A DNA stretch of 64,000 bases. It comes from Parasponia andersonii. Its lineage: Eukaryota; Streptophyta; Magnoliopsida; Rosales; Cannabaceae. The notes beneath the pieces were generated by a model. The model searched no databases. It saw only the letters and a program-made list of their open reading frames with translations, and was not told the origin of the DNA. Positions within the stretch are counted from its first letter, which is position 1. Each line of letters begins with the position of its first letter. The translations under genes were made by a program, and so were the position numbers. The DNA is taken from NCBI GenBank assembly GCA_002914805.1, contig JXTB01000029.1, positions 174,436 through 238,435 on the forward strand, written 5' to 3'. Of the stretch, positions 50,744 to 61,922 are shown piece after piece.

Positions 50744-51430
50744 GAGTTCGTTTTTATTTGGGGTTGACTTTTGTTTTTGTTTTTGTCTCTTTTCAGTCAA
50801 ATTTTGGTTCGCCTTTAGAAGTTAGTAGAACTGTAAGAAAAAATTATTCATTTTTTTAGTACATTTATGTAGTTCTTCTTGAATTGTCATTGAAAATATG
50901 TATATTTGTGTGTTAATGAGATAATAGAACTACAAGAAAAAATTATTCATTTTTTTAGTCCATTTATGTAATTCTTCTTGAATTGTCATTGAAAATATGT
51001 ATATTTGTGTTTTTAACTTTTGTAATATCATTGAGCCTCGTTCAAAAGTATTAGCTTGAAATATTCAAAAGTATTAATTTGAAGATATTTTTGAACTTAT
51101 GAACCACCACTTAAATACTCATGATCTTTTTTTTTTTTTTTTTCTCTATTTATAACGAGTTCGTTTTTATTAGGGGTTAACTTTTGATTTTTTTTAACTA
51201 TCTTTTTAGTCAAACTTTGGTTCACCTTAGGCAGTTGATGAAATTGTAGAATAACAAGAAAATGTTATTCATTTTTTTGGTACATTTATGTAATTCTTCT
51301 TGAATTGTCATTGAAAATATGTATATTTGTGTTCTTAACTTTTGTAACACTACTGGGCCTCTCCTAAAAGTATTAGCTTAAAAGTATTTTTGAGCTCATA
51401 GACCACCACTTAAATACTTATGATCTTCTC
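50744..51430. repeat. Tandem segmental duplication of about 0.4 kb
   Basis: The segment from CGAGTTCGTTTTTATT (50744) to about 51130 is repeated from about 51158 to 51430, including the CATTTATGTA-TTCTTCTTGAATTGTCATTGAAAATATG block (third and fourth occurrences at about 50865, 50963 and 51275) and the end piece of the miniature LTR element. The block at 50823-50922 is itself doubled at 50923-51010. Confidence 0.75.
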
Positions 51431-51896
51431 AAAACATACCCAATATGGGACTTAAGACATTACAATCTCCTCTCGTTAAAGGTTTAGCGTTCTCACTAGG
51501 GGGTCCATATTTAATAGTCCACATATAAATACCCATGATTTTCTCAAAGCATACCCGATGTGGGACTTGGGTGTTACAATCTCAAAGCATACTCGATATG
51601 GGACTTGGGTGTTACAATCTCCCCCTGTTAAATACCTAGCGTTCTCGCTAGGGGGTTCATATTCAATAGTCCACATATAATCCCTATGGATGAGGTTCAT
51701 ATTTACCACGATTCTGACTCGTGGCAGTCTTTCAAGGCCCACACAAATATGGATTAGGTCGGCTCTGATTCCAAATGTAATACTATTTGGTCTCACCCGA
51801 AAATGTTAGTTTGAAGGTACTTTTGAGTTCACAAATTACCACTTAAATATCCATAATCTTTTGAATCGTACTCAATATGGGACTTGGAGTGTTACA
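51026..51896 (-). mobile_element. TRIM-type miniature LTR element, fossil
   Basis: A non-autonomous LTR-type element in minus orientation. One terminal repeat spans 51776-51896 (about 121 bp, TGTAACACTCC...TATTACA on the minus strand). Next to it is a primer-binding-like site at 51761-51773, complementary to initiator tRNA-Met as is usual in plants. The internal part is only about 160 bp and ends in a purine tract at about 51617-51625. Further terminal-repeat copies lie at about 51343-51464 and 51026-51130, and partial repeats near 51525-51616. There is no coding capacity. It is broken and rearranged into a chain of repeats, and the divergence between terminal repeats suggests it is old. Confidence 0.7.
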
Positions 51897-52560
51897 ACTT
51901 TGGTTTTCTTTTCGGTTTCTTTTCAGTTAACGGCTGATTCGTCCGAAGAGATTGATGAGATGGTAGAAAAGGTATTCATTTTTTTTTTCTTTTGGTACAT
52001 TTATGGAATTCTCGAACTATTATAGAACTATATGTATATTTGTGTTCTTGACTTTATGTTTTCTTTTAGGTCTCAAGTCAAACTATGACTCACCTATCGA
52101 TCAAGGTTGATGGAGTAGTAGAAAATTAGGTATTCGTCTTTTTTTGGCACATTTATGCAATTCTTGAATTGTCTATTTATATTATTGACTTTTCATTTTC
52201 CTAAGACCTAAGTTTAATTTCTTTCTGAAGCCACCGAGGAGAAGAAAAGTTGTTCTACAGCAAATTGTTGAGAATGAAAAGGTTTTTTTTTTTTTTTTTT
52301 TTCTTTTCTTTTAAATCTTCGGCAATATATTTTCATATCATTACACAGAGCTTTGAATTATAATATAAGTTTGATTTTAAACACGTTTCACTTGGTAAAG
52401 TTTCATTTTACTCTTATTTGTCATTCTGTAGAAGACTGCTGGTCCCTTCTTCTATTCAGTTTCTTCAAAGAGAACCAACTCGCCAAACTCAAAACCCAGC
52501 AAGTTTTGTCTTTTTAGGATCAAAAGAGACGCACTTGGAATATTAGGTACCATAGTCCAC

Positions 52561-54235
52561 TTCATATGAATCATATCACTTAATTCAATTTTACTTAAAA
52601 AACCAAGTCCAAAAATGTAAAGGGCACAGCACTGGGAGTACGCATGGCGATGAGACGAGGGTAAATGGCCGAGTGGTCACTAGCAACTAGCAATGTATAA
52701 AGAATAGATAATGTGGTGACTTCCTTCAAAGAGAAACGAAACAAATAACGACAAGTGTAACTTGTATTAATTATTGTTTCCTTGTCCTCCAATAACGACA
52801 AGTGTAACTTTGTTTTTACTCATTGTTTTCTTGTCGTTTTGTAGATATTAAATTCAGATCTTATCGTTTTATAGACATTAATATTTTAATTCGTTTTGTA
52901 GTCATCTTATTCATTTTTTTTTTTTTTTCAAATGAATCACATGGTAAGTTCAATCCTTTTTTTTTTCTCCCCCCAAAAAGCATGAAATTTATAAGTTTGT
53001 TTTTATACCGAAAGGATACATAATACATATACTAAGTGAGGAACGTGCTCGGCACGTGTTAGATTGACACCATTTTTTTTTTTTTTTAAGGGAAGACACC
53101 ATTTCTTTTAATACATTTCAGGGGCCATTTATTATTAGTAACCCATGAATTAATGCTAATAAGCTTAATCTAGAAATAAATGATTGCCTTTCTTACAAAG
53201 AAATGATGCTATAGTCCTAGAAATTGAAGAAACACATGGCTTGTGGAGGAAGTTGTAGGGACTGATTCTTCCTAGTAAGGTTAAAATTTGCATTTGGAGA
53301 GCCTATTAGCACTTTCGTCCGCACTGGATTAATTCCCACAGCCCAGACACGTGAATCAAGACTAGGAGGAGAGAGAAGAGGAAAGAAATTGTGGGATTGA
53401 GCTTTTTTGAAATTGTTGAAACTTGTACAAAACTTTAAACTTAGTTATAAATAACTAGAAGGTGGCGAGAAAAATAGGTACTAATTTTGAGAGAAAAAAT
53501 TCTATTTTTTTTCAAAATGAGTGTGAGACGAGTATGAGTTTAGATTTTTTTTTTTTTTAAGAAAAGATAGAAAGATGATCTTAGTTGTGTAGTTTTTTTT
53601 GTTTTATAATTTTGATTCCTAAGAATGGTTCAACGATTATATATTTGGATTGTTAAATTCTTCAATATTTTTAGTTCCTATATATTATTTTCTAATTTCT
53701 CGTATAAATTCAATCATAGATTGTAATAATATTTTTTATTAATTAATCCTTTACTGCAATATTGTCCATGATTAGTAAGATAAATTATTTTAGTATTAAT
53801 TAGAAGAATTTTTCGTATTGAATATTTTAGATTAATATTTGTTCTTAACTACTATATTTTTCGATTATGTGTTTGAGATGTGAAACAAGTAATAAATAAG
53901 AATCAAAATTAGTAATAGTTAAACGAACAATTAAGTGAATCTTTAAGCTTTATTTTTCGTATATTAGTATTTTTATTTATTATTTTGTGATTATTTTAAT
54001 TTATTACTTTTTTATTTTATTTTTAATTATTTTTTTATTTATTGTTTATCTTTTTATTATTAATTTAAGATCGATATCTTAATCTAAATTACGATAATTT
54101 TTAATATATATCGAGCGTATATACACATGTTAATTTTTTTTAAATAAACTTATCTATACTATTTATCAACGGGAGTATATGAAAACTAGTATAAATATAT
54201 ATATAAAAATATATATATATATATATATATATTAC
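52561..54235. other. AT-rich spacer with a LINE scrap
   Basis: No gene is seen. A LINE-like fragment lies at about 53235-53345 (listed separately). The rest is AT-rich with T-runs (52913-52929, 53074-53088) and a (TA)n tract near 54200-54231. Confidence 0.5.
53236..53345 (+). mobile_element. Scrap of a LINE retrotransposon (zf-RVT region)
   Basis: The + strand reads LWRKL, then LPSKVKICIWRAY, then HFRPHWINSHSP with stops between. This resembles the zinc-binding C-terminal region of plant LINE reverse transcriptases (W-LW-PKVK-FLWRA). Only about 110 bp is recognisable, and no ends are visible. Confidence 0.5.
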
Positions 54236-55790
54236 GATGGAAATACTAAGAACCCATATAAATAGAAGTACTTGTTTGTTTGTTTATTTTTTTTTTTTCC
54301 CGAACAAAAGTATATGGCCTCTTTCACCGAATGGGTGGGCCGGTGAAGAAATTCAAAATTTTGTCCTTATACGTAACTTAATTTTAAGTGAAAAGTGGAG
54401 TGAGCGAACAGGCGACAATAGACATCTGAAGCATTTAATTATAGTGGATGTCTACTTTTCTTTCGCTATAAATAAGTGAGGAAAAAGATATAGAATTTTT
54501 AGGATGATTTTGTATTATTTTACGATTATTATTAGATTTTATTTAATTTGAGTAATTATAGCATTATTCAAAAAAATATGTTACTTAAAATCCTCGGCAA
54601 TTAGGATTGCTTTTTGTCTACCTTTAAATACGATAGTTAATTTGATGACTTTTACCAAAGTTAATCAAAGAATTCATATTTTCCTTCTTCTATAATTTCT
54701 CTCTTCTTCCCAATTAATCTTCCCTCTTTCTCTTTAAATCTCTCTTCATCCTAAATTTTTCTACAACGCATCTGATAAATAAATTTTATTAAACTACGGA
54801 CTCCTAATGTGAATGAGATTATCAAGTCAAAAGTAGTTGCATCATTATTTTTGACTTGGTAATCTCATTCTCATAAGGACCTCTACGGCTCTTGCATGTT
54901 TTCATGAGGTAATTTCTTTTATCTTTTTTTAATAATTTGTTTTTGTCTTGGTTATACGGAGAATTATTCTTGTTGATAAGATATGGTAATATATTTACTT
55001 ATTTATATTTATCATTCTTATCAAATAATAATGTTTTTTTTTTAGCTTGCAGAAATAGTATTTTTATAGTGTTTCTCTATTATAGCACAATTATTCACTT
55101 TTTGCTTGGATATTATTGGTTAATCGTGATTTTCTAATGAGGTGGCCTAGGACAATGATGGTCCAACATGTTCCCAGTAGAAACAAATACTGCCGACCTT
55201 TAATATAAAGCATTTATTTGATCCATTCTATGTATGTTATAGGCACCGGAAGTATTTGTAATCGTCTAAGTATGATGGTGCTTGCTGTATTGCTACCAGA
55301 ACACCTATGGCTCAACAAATAAGCTGAAAAAAAATGAAGTAATGTTGCTTAAAATTTACACACCAGAAAGTTAAGCAATCCTTTATGCTATAAACTAGAT
55401 TAGCATAACAATTTTATGCTAGAAATTATGTCCTTTAGAGATTAGAGTAAATAATAAATTCTGAACGGATAGTATTTTACAATCAATAATAGTCATGTTA
55501 TTTTATTTTATCTTTACTTTTGATTAATGGACAATGCCCCCCTATCCATAAGGAAGTAAAGTTTGCATGATGCAATATGCCTACATTAGATTCCTCATTC
55601 CCCCAAGCACCACTTTTTGGATACCATCAATGAGTCTGACTAACATTATGAAGTGCTCAAGTCAAATAAATAAATAAATAAAAATAAAAGTCCTAGTCAG
55701 TATATTTTATTAGTACAAAATACTACTATATGTCCTATCAATGAAGGCCTCATTGATAATTATACTGACCAGTATATTTTGTACTTTATT
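54236..55790 (+). repeat. Unclassified dispersed repeat, copy 1
   Basis: It begins near ATGGAAATACTAAGAACCCA. GCTATAAATAAGTG follows at about 54463, a pyrimidine-rich leader at 54690-54760, a foldback at 54800-54860, a donor-like GAGGTAATTT at about 54905, TTTTAGCTTGCAGAAAT at about 55040, GGTGGCCTAGGAC at about 55141, and GCACCACTTTTTGGAT at about 55607. It ends near the palindrome at 55739-55761. It matches copy 2 along about 1.3 kb. No coding capacity is recognised. Confidence 0.75.
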
Positions 55791-56339
55791 TTAGTACAAA
55801 CTCCTGGTCAAGTTAATTTGGGCTTCATAATGTGTGCTTGATTAATAGTCTAAGCAAAATTCAATAAATAAAGACATCTAATACCTATGAATACAAATCG
55901 TCATAAACCAGTGGATGGACAAATATAAACTGATGAGTAAAACACTTTTTGGAGAATATATAAATTTAAGTCCAAAGATAATATCCAAACAGTATATATA
56001 TAAAACTTTGCTAGACCGAAGTCATCTACCTTTGTTTGACTGTCGTTATGACTAGAATATGTATGAATGACTTAGAAAAACTGAAATGCTACACCTCTTT
56101 GCTAGGCCAAAGAATAAAGACTACCATTTATAGTAAACACACAATGAGATCTCTTAATTATACGTCCTTGACTAAATAACATGTTAACATTATTTTTTTA
56201 TTGCTTCATTCTTTTATTGATCTGCTTCATAATTATATGCCATCATATTGATTCATAATATTGTTCAGACACCATTGTTATAATCCATCTGTTTACACAT
56301 ATTTATATCTAAATTATTTATATATGTATATTTGTTTTG

Positions 56340-57880
56340 TTTAATTATAATAGAGGTCTATTTTTAGGTTTTTACGAGGAATAATCAAAAATCTATCCTC
56401 CATAGTTTTTCATTTTTAAAAATAAAATGATTCTTGTTGTGCTTGAAAATTAAGCAATTTTTTTTTTTTGCTATAAATAAGTGATGAGGAAAACGATATA
56501 GAATATTTAGTAGAATTTACGTTATTTTAGAATCATTATTAGATTATATTTAATTTCAGTAGTTCTAGTTTTATTTTTTTTATTTATTTTTTAAATCCGT
56601 TATTTAAAATCCTAGGCAATTAGGATTGCAATTTGTCTATTTATAAATAGGATAGTTTGGTGACTTGTTACCAAAGTTAATCAAAGAATTCATATTTTGC
56701 TTCTCCATAATTTCTCTCTTCTTCCCAATTAATCTTTTCTCTTTCTCGTTAAATCTCTCTTCATCCTAAATTCTTCTCTCTAAATCTCTTCTTTTCTCTT
56801 TTCTTTTTTCTTTATTATTAATATCTTTTCTTCCTAGATTAGAGTATACAATGAATCTGATAACTAAGTCCCATTAAATGGAATTGTGCCATCAAAAATA
56901 GTCCATTTTACATCACTATTTTTGACGGGACAGGTCCACCTTCGTATGGACACGAACTCCTCAATAACTCTTTAGGACCGCTACGGCTCATGCTCCTTTT
57001 TCTGAGGTAATTTTTTTTTTTATCTTTATTTATTTTGTCTTGGTTATAGAGAGAGAATTTTTGTTGATAAGATATAGTAATGAATTTACTTATTCATACT
57101 TATCATTCCTATCAAATAATAATGTGTTTTAGCTTGCAGAAATGGTATTTTTAGAATGTTTATCTTTCTATTATTGCACAATTCATACTAACTTTAACTG
57201 TTTACTTTTTTATTTTGCTTGGATATTATTGGTTAATTATGATTTTCTACTAAGGTGGCCTAGGACCGTGAGGGTCCGATATGCTCCTACTAGAAACAAA
57301 CACCGCTGACTTTTAATATAAAGGATTTATTTGATCCATTATATGTTATAGGTACTCGGAAGTATTTGTAGTCGTCTAAGTTGTTGGTGCTTTATTCCTG
57401 ACAGAAATCCCTATGGCTCAACAAATAAGCTGGAATAAAAAAAAAAGTTGTGTTGCTTAAAAGTTACATACCAGAAAGTTAAGCAATCCTTTATGCTATA
57501 AACTAGATTAGCATAAGAATTTTATATCCTAGAAATTATCTCTTTTTAGAGATTAGAGTAAATAATAAATTCTGAACGGATAATAGTATATATTGGTATA
57601 TCTTACAATCAATAATAGTCACATCATTTTGGATCTTTACTTTTATTTAATGCACAATACTCTTCCCATAAAGAAACGAAGTTTACATGACGCAATACGC
57701 CTTCATTGGATTCCTAAGTCCCAAGCACCACTTTTTGGATCCTATCAGTGAGTCTAATTACTAAAACATTATGAAGTACTTGGTCACATAAACAAATAAA
57801 GATGGAAATAAAAATCCTTGTCAGTATATTTCATTACATGATACTATATGTCCTGCCAATGAAGCCCGAATTAACCTGCC
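56340..57880 (+). repeat. Unclassified dispersed repeat, copy 2
   Basis: Direct repeat of copy 1, offset by about 2.0 kb. The common order is GCTATAAATAAGTG (56471), TATAAATAGG (about 56643), the pyrimidine leader (56700-56820), a foldback (56893-56945), GAGGTAATTT (about 57004), TTTTAGCTTGCAGAAATGG (about 57127), GGTGGCCTAGGAC (57254) and GCACCACTTTTTGGAT (about 57725). The left end differs from copy 1 but matches copy 3. Confidence 0.75.
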
Positions 57881-58854
57881 AAAAATCTTAGCAATATGTC
57901 CATCATCTACCAAATAATTTTTACAGTAACGAGAATGAATTTTCAAGAATCTTCCGAGTCATCATCAACAACCAAAGGCACATAAGCAGTTTTCCTGCGT
58001 AATGGAAATCATGAACTTGCGGTCATTAATTTGGAGAACCAACAGGCATAAAAATCTATTCTTTTAAGACCATATATCATTTTAATTTAAAACTTACTTC
58101 TCATTTTCTTTTATAAACGTAAGATAACTTATATCTCATTGCAATTGGAGTAGAATTCTTATTTGTTAAAAAAAAAAAAAAGCTAAGAAAATTAAAAACT
58201 AAAATAAAATGATTTCTGTTTCACTGGAAAATTAATAGAACTCAAATTTTCCCTTGAAAAATTTTGTTTTTGATTGTGTTTTAGAAAAAGAATTTGTGTG
58301 TTTTTGATTGTGTTTTAGAAAAAGAATTTGTGTGTTTATTGCTAAGCGGTTCTAAATATTTGCCTGTTTTGTAAAACCTAACCAAAAACATCAATCTGCT
58401 CTTTTTCAACTTTGATAACGGGCACTAAAAGTGACTGTTCAGCTATCAAAGTGTAAAAAATATGGCAGCTATAAAGATTGTTACTAAATTTTAATGTTAA
58501 TACATATGATAAACGAGTTGATATTATTTAATTATTATATTAGAACTTATTATAAATAAATTAATCACATTCGCTAAATTTTGGAAAATGAGTTTCATCA
58601 AGGATTAAGCTTCCGAGAGGCTGCATAGCTACACAAAACTAAAGCCTGCATCACATTTTACACGACCTCCCCACACATATCACATCTTCTAATCTCTAAG
58701 CGTTCATTAAAACTACATTTTCACCGTTGTACACACATCTACTTTTGGAGAATAAAGTCTTCCTTAGTGACCATTCTATATATCTAATTTTGGAAAATAC
58801 ATTTCCTTTTATTGAAACAAATATTATTTTCAAATAGCTAATGATGTTAAATTA
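57881..58854. other. AT-rich spacer
   Basis: No gene is recognised. It contains a perfect 34-bp tandem duplication at 58267-58334 (TTTTTGATTGTGTTTTAGAA plus 14 bp) and an A-run near 58169. Confidence 0.5.
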
Positions 58855-59605
58855 GTCTTGTTGTGCTGATAAGATAAGTCTATTTGTATTTCGTGTTGTG
58901 CTTAGCAAGGCCTGATAAAACATCGTGCCATATTCGTGCTAACCCAAATTTCAAAACTCTAGACCCGACAAGGCCCACAGGCACGGGCACATCTCATGCC
59001 GCACTAGTTTCGTGCTTGTTATTGTCCTAGGCTTTTATCGTTCAAAATATAGTGAGACTGACATGTTAGCGTATCTTTACGCCCAACTTCAGTCAACTTA
59101 TTCAATTTTTGTGACAGTCAATATTTTATGAGTTTTTTAAAAATATTTAATTAAGAAAATTATATTTTTATTTAAAACAATAATAGAAATATGTAAATAC
59201 GAAATATATATACATAATTATTTGGAAAGAAAATGTTCAATTAAAAATCACTAATGCAATATTGTTTCTAAAAAAAAGAACAAGAAAAGTAAGTTTATTA
59301 ATAAGCAAAAACTAAAAAGACATACAAAATTTGTAACTATAATATAACAAAATAAATATTTTTAAAGTACTCAGATTCGTGCTTGTGTTTTGCTAGTGTC
59401 GTACTCATGGCTAAGATTATGTAGTGTTGTGTCAGTCTATAGTACCCAAAAAGTAGAATTTGGCACGATCCAACACCTTGTGTTGTACTTAGTACGGGCC
59501 AATGTCAACTCGTGTTGGGTTATGATCAACACTGATTTTTTTTCTTTTGTGTCGTGCCTTCATGTCAAGTGAATGGCTCAATCCATTTGACATCTCTACA
59601 AATAA
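58855..59605. mobile_element. Possible hAT-like or related repeat remnant
   Basis: The stretch is rich in CGTGC/GCACG words (58915-59035 and 59370-59565) and ends in CATTTGACATCTCTA (about 59575-59600), a phrase I associate with the ends of plant repeats beginning TAGAGATGTCAAATGG. No clear target duplication or coding part was found, so the class is a guess. Confidence 0.3.
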
Positions 59606-59809
59606 CTTCTAAATTAGTACAAATCTATTTTCTTTTAAATTTTGAAATGCTAGATTACTTTCTATCAATTTGGAAAAGATTTCAAACTAATTTTCATCAA
59701 CTAATTGTTTTCAAATTCAAGATTAAATTTTTTAAAAGTGGATAATCACATTACAATACGATATGATTTTTATCCTTTTTGGACCAAAAAAATCACTAAC
59801 TTTTGAGTT

Positions 59810-59985
59810 TTGAGTAGATGCAAATTAATACCCTAATTTTTTCAATTTCTGTAAATTAACATCTTGACATTTGTAATATCTCTAAATTAGTATCATTATT
59901 TTTGAATTCTACAAATTAATACCTTAATATTTACAATTTTTGCAAATTAATACCCTAATTTTTGTTTTTTTAAACAAATTTATAC
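59810..59985. repeat. Diverged tandem repeat of about 35-40 bp
   Basis: The phrase CAAATTAATACCCTAATTTTT and variants (TAAATTAACATCTTGACATTT, TAAATTAGTATCATTATTTTT, CAAATTAATACCTTAATATTT) recur about five times in a row. Confidence 0.7.
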
Positions 59986-60154
59986 TATAAGGTTTAAAAC
60001 ATAAATGATTCTTATTATGTTATTAAAAACGTTTAAATATTGATATATAACCAGAATTTGTTTTATAATTATTATTCTTTGGTTCATTGTGAAAAATACA
60101 AATTGGGTGATGGTAGTTGCATAAATGCCACAGTTCAAGTTTTTCTAGCTTTTG

Positions 60155-60386
60155 TAACTGGTATTTTAACTATTTTACCAAGTAGACTCAGAAGTTAAAT
60201 GAGAAGAAGATGATGACTCGACTTCCGTCTCGTCTTCCTAACTAATAACCCTTCCCTACAAAGAACCACTCTCCTTGTTAAACGGGGATGCCCTCATTTT
60301 CCTCACTTTCTTCTCTGATGAAATCTGGGAACTCTCGTAAGGCTACTTTGTCCCAGTAACTGAGACTGTTCGCTAGCTGTTCCAGT
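60155..60386 (-). pseudogene. Displaced fragment of the TOP2 3' exon
   Basis: About 230 bp aligns with the last TOP2 exon at about 62040-62285 in the same orientation. The shared order is AACTGGTATTTTAACTATTT, GAGAAGAAGATGATGAC, CAAAGAACCACTCT, GGGGATGCCCTCATTTTCCT, CACTTTCTTCTCTG and TCCCAGTAA-TGAGACTGTT. The fragment lacks about 30 bp near TATCTGTCAACAGC and has several changes. It does not reach the gene's stop codon, lies about 1.6 kb beyond it, and abuts a piece of the dispersed repeat. Confidence 0.85.
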
Positions 60387-60389
60387 TAT

Positions 60390-61310
60390 TTTGGATCTTT
60401 ACTTTTGATTAATGCACAATACTATAACAGATTATAGTAAGAATAATTGAGACATAAAATTAGTGACAAGAAATGATGATCCTACAACAATTCCATCCAC
60501 ATTAGGACTCTCTATTTTAATTAGAATTATTTATCAAATCCGTTGTGTACTCTAATCTAGGAAGAGAAAAGATATAATACCGAGGGGAAAAAAAAAACAG
60601 ATTTAGAGATAAGAATGTAGGATGAAGAGAGATTTAAAGAGAAAAAGAAAAGATTAATTAGAAAGAAGAGAGAAATCAGAGGAAGGAAAATACGAATTCT
60701 ATGATTAACTTTGGTAATAAGTCACCAAACTATCCTCTTTATATAGATAGACAAATAGCAATCCTAATTACCTAGGATTTTAAATAACATTTTTTAAAAA
60801 AAAAACTAAAATTATAATTGCTCAAATTAAATAAATCCTATTAATAATTTTTAAACATTATTAAAAAAACTAAAACTATAATTAGTCATGTTTAATAAAA
60901 CCCAATAATAATTCTTAAATATCCTAATTAGTATCCTAATAATAGTAATATAAATAATCCTAAATATTCTATATCTTTTCCTCATCACTTATTTATAGCA
61001 AAAAAATGCTTAATTTCATGTGCAACAAAACTCGTTTTATTTAAGTTTTAATTTTTAAAAATACAAGGTTAAGTTTTCAAAAAATAAAAACTACAGGATA
61101 TCTTTTTAATTATTCCCCATAAACACCTATCTATAATAATTAAATGCTTAAGACATCTTCTTCGCCCTCTCCACCTTTTTTGTTTTACATTTAATATCAT
61201 ATTCAGTATTATTTTAAAACACTTAAAATTAACACATCTTCCCTGAAACAGGGCATATACTTCTATCTATATGTCTTTAGTATTTCCATCAATGAATTGA
61301 GGATCATATA
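60390..61310 (-). repeat. Unclassified dispersed repeat, copy 3 (inverted, partial)
   Basis: Reverse complement of the left part of copies 1 and 2: CTCTAATCTAGGAAG (60548), the leader complement (60640-60690), ACCAAACTATCC (60723), CCTAGGATTTTAAATAAC (60772), CACTTATTTATAGC (60987) and GTATTTCCATCAATG (about 61291). A 35-bp piece at 60392-60425 (TTTTGGATCTTTACTTTT...) matches copy 2 in direct orientation, marking a rearranged junction next to the TOP2 fragment. Confidence 0.7.
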
Positions 61311-61922
61311 TATATATTTAAGGGATAATAATATTTAAGAAAAATAACATAAGACCTTAAAACCTTTTTTTTTTTTTTTTTTTTTTTTTGCAAGAACTTC
61401 CAAGTAAAAGTGGTTAAAGTCCACAAGAATTTAGGGAGCAACTACAAGGCCGAACTAAGGTTAGCACTTTGTAATTAACCATCATGGGGAAATTAAAATG
61501 GTACAAATTGTAAAGCAAGTTAAAAAAAAAGGAAGACTACCGAATTATTGACCACAAAATACATTGACATAAATTAATAACGACATATACATTTGTAACC
61601 AGTTTTTTTTTTTTTTTTTAAATCACATAAATTCCATGCCCTCATTGTTGCTTAGTAATAGTTAAAATCAAGCTTAGGAATAGTTAAAATTAAAGCAAGT
61701 GTTAGTTAGTTAACATTTGGAACTCAAAAGTTGACATATTAAAATCTAAAACCTTAACGGCATCACATTCACATTTAAGAAGTTCTACGTGCAAAAGCAA
61801 CTGCACGTTTAACAAGTGCAATTTTCACACCAAATGCCAATCTCTAAGTAGTACTAAGGAAAAAACGAGCTGCATTTCCCTCATAGTCAGCTTCCACCAT
61901 TTTACGTAGTACATACATAATT
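61311..61922. other. Spacer and 3' UTR of TOP2
   Basis: No gene is seen. T-runs lie at 61365-61389 and about 61602-61620. The right part, next to the stop codon at 61923, is probably the TOP2 3' UTR. Confidence 0.5.

Larger units (their letters stand above)
50505..52560 (+). pseudogene. Decayed unrecognised gene with repeated exon-like blocks
   Basis: Several short blocks each follow a pyrimidine tract plus AG and end near a GTATTC/GTATT donor-like site. They lie at about 50795, 51208, 51928 and 52070 and share a pattern around TCAAA-TTGGTTCACCT and GTTGATGGAGTAGTAGAAAA. The best preserved reads LTADSSEEIDEMVEK (about 51928-51974). Later blocks read PPRRRKVVLQQIVENEK (about 52230-52280) and KTAGPFFYSVSSKRTNSPNS (about 52433-52495). 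Other blocks carry stops. The upstream part (50540-50690) reads AFEHPPKWVERRRSKAK in one frame. I do not recognise the family, and a basic nuclear protein is possible. The TRIM fossil lies within it. Confidence 0.35.

Noticed and set aside
50508-50825. 105-codon + frame starting MAFRQVMGKLKLVLL
   Set aside because: It runs through the decayed repeated-exon region and ends in intron-like T-rich sequence. It is treated as part of the remnant and not as a gene.
54236-57880. Reading the two direct repeat copies as the long terminal repeats of one element
   Set aside because: I found no primer-binding-like site after copy 1, no purine tract before copy 2 and no coding interior. The copies are kept as an unclassified repeat.
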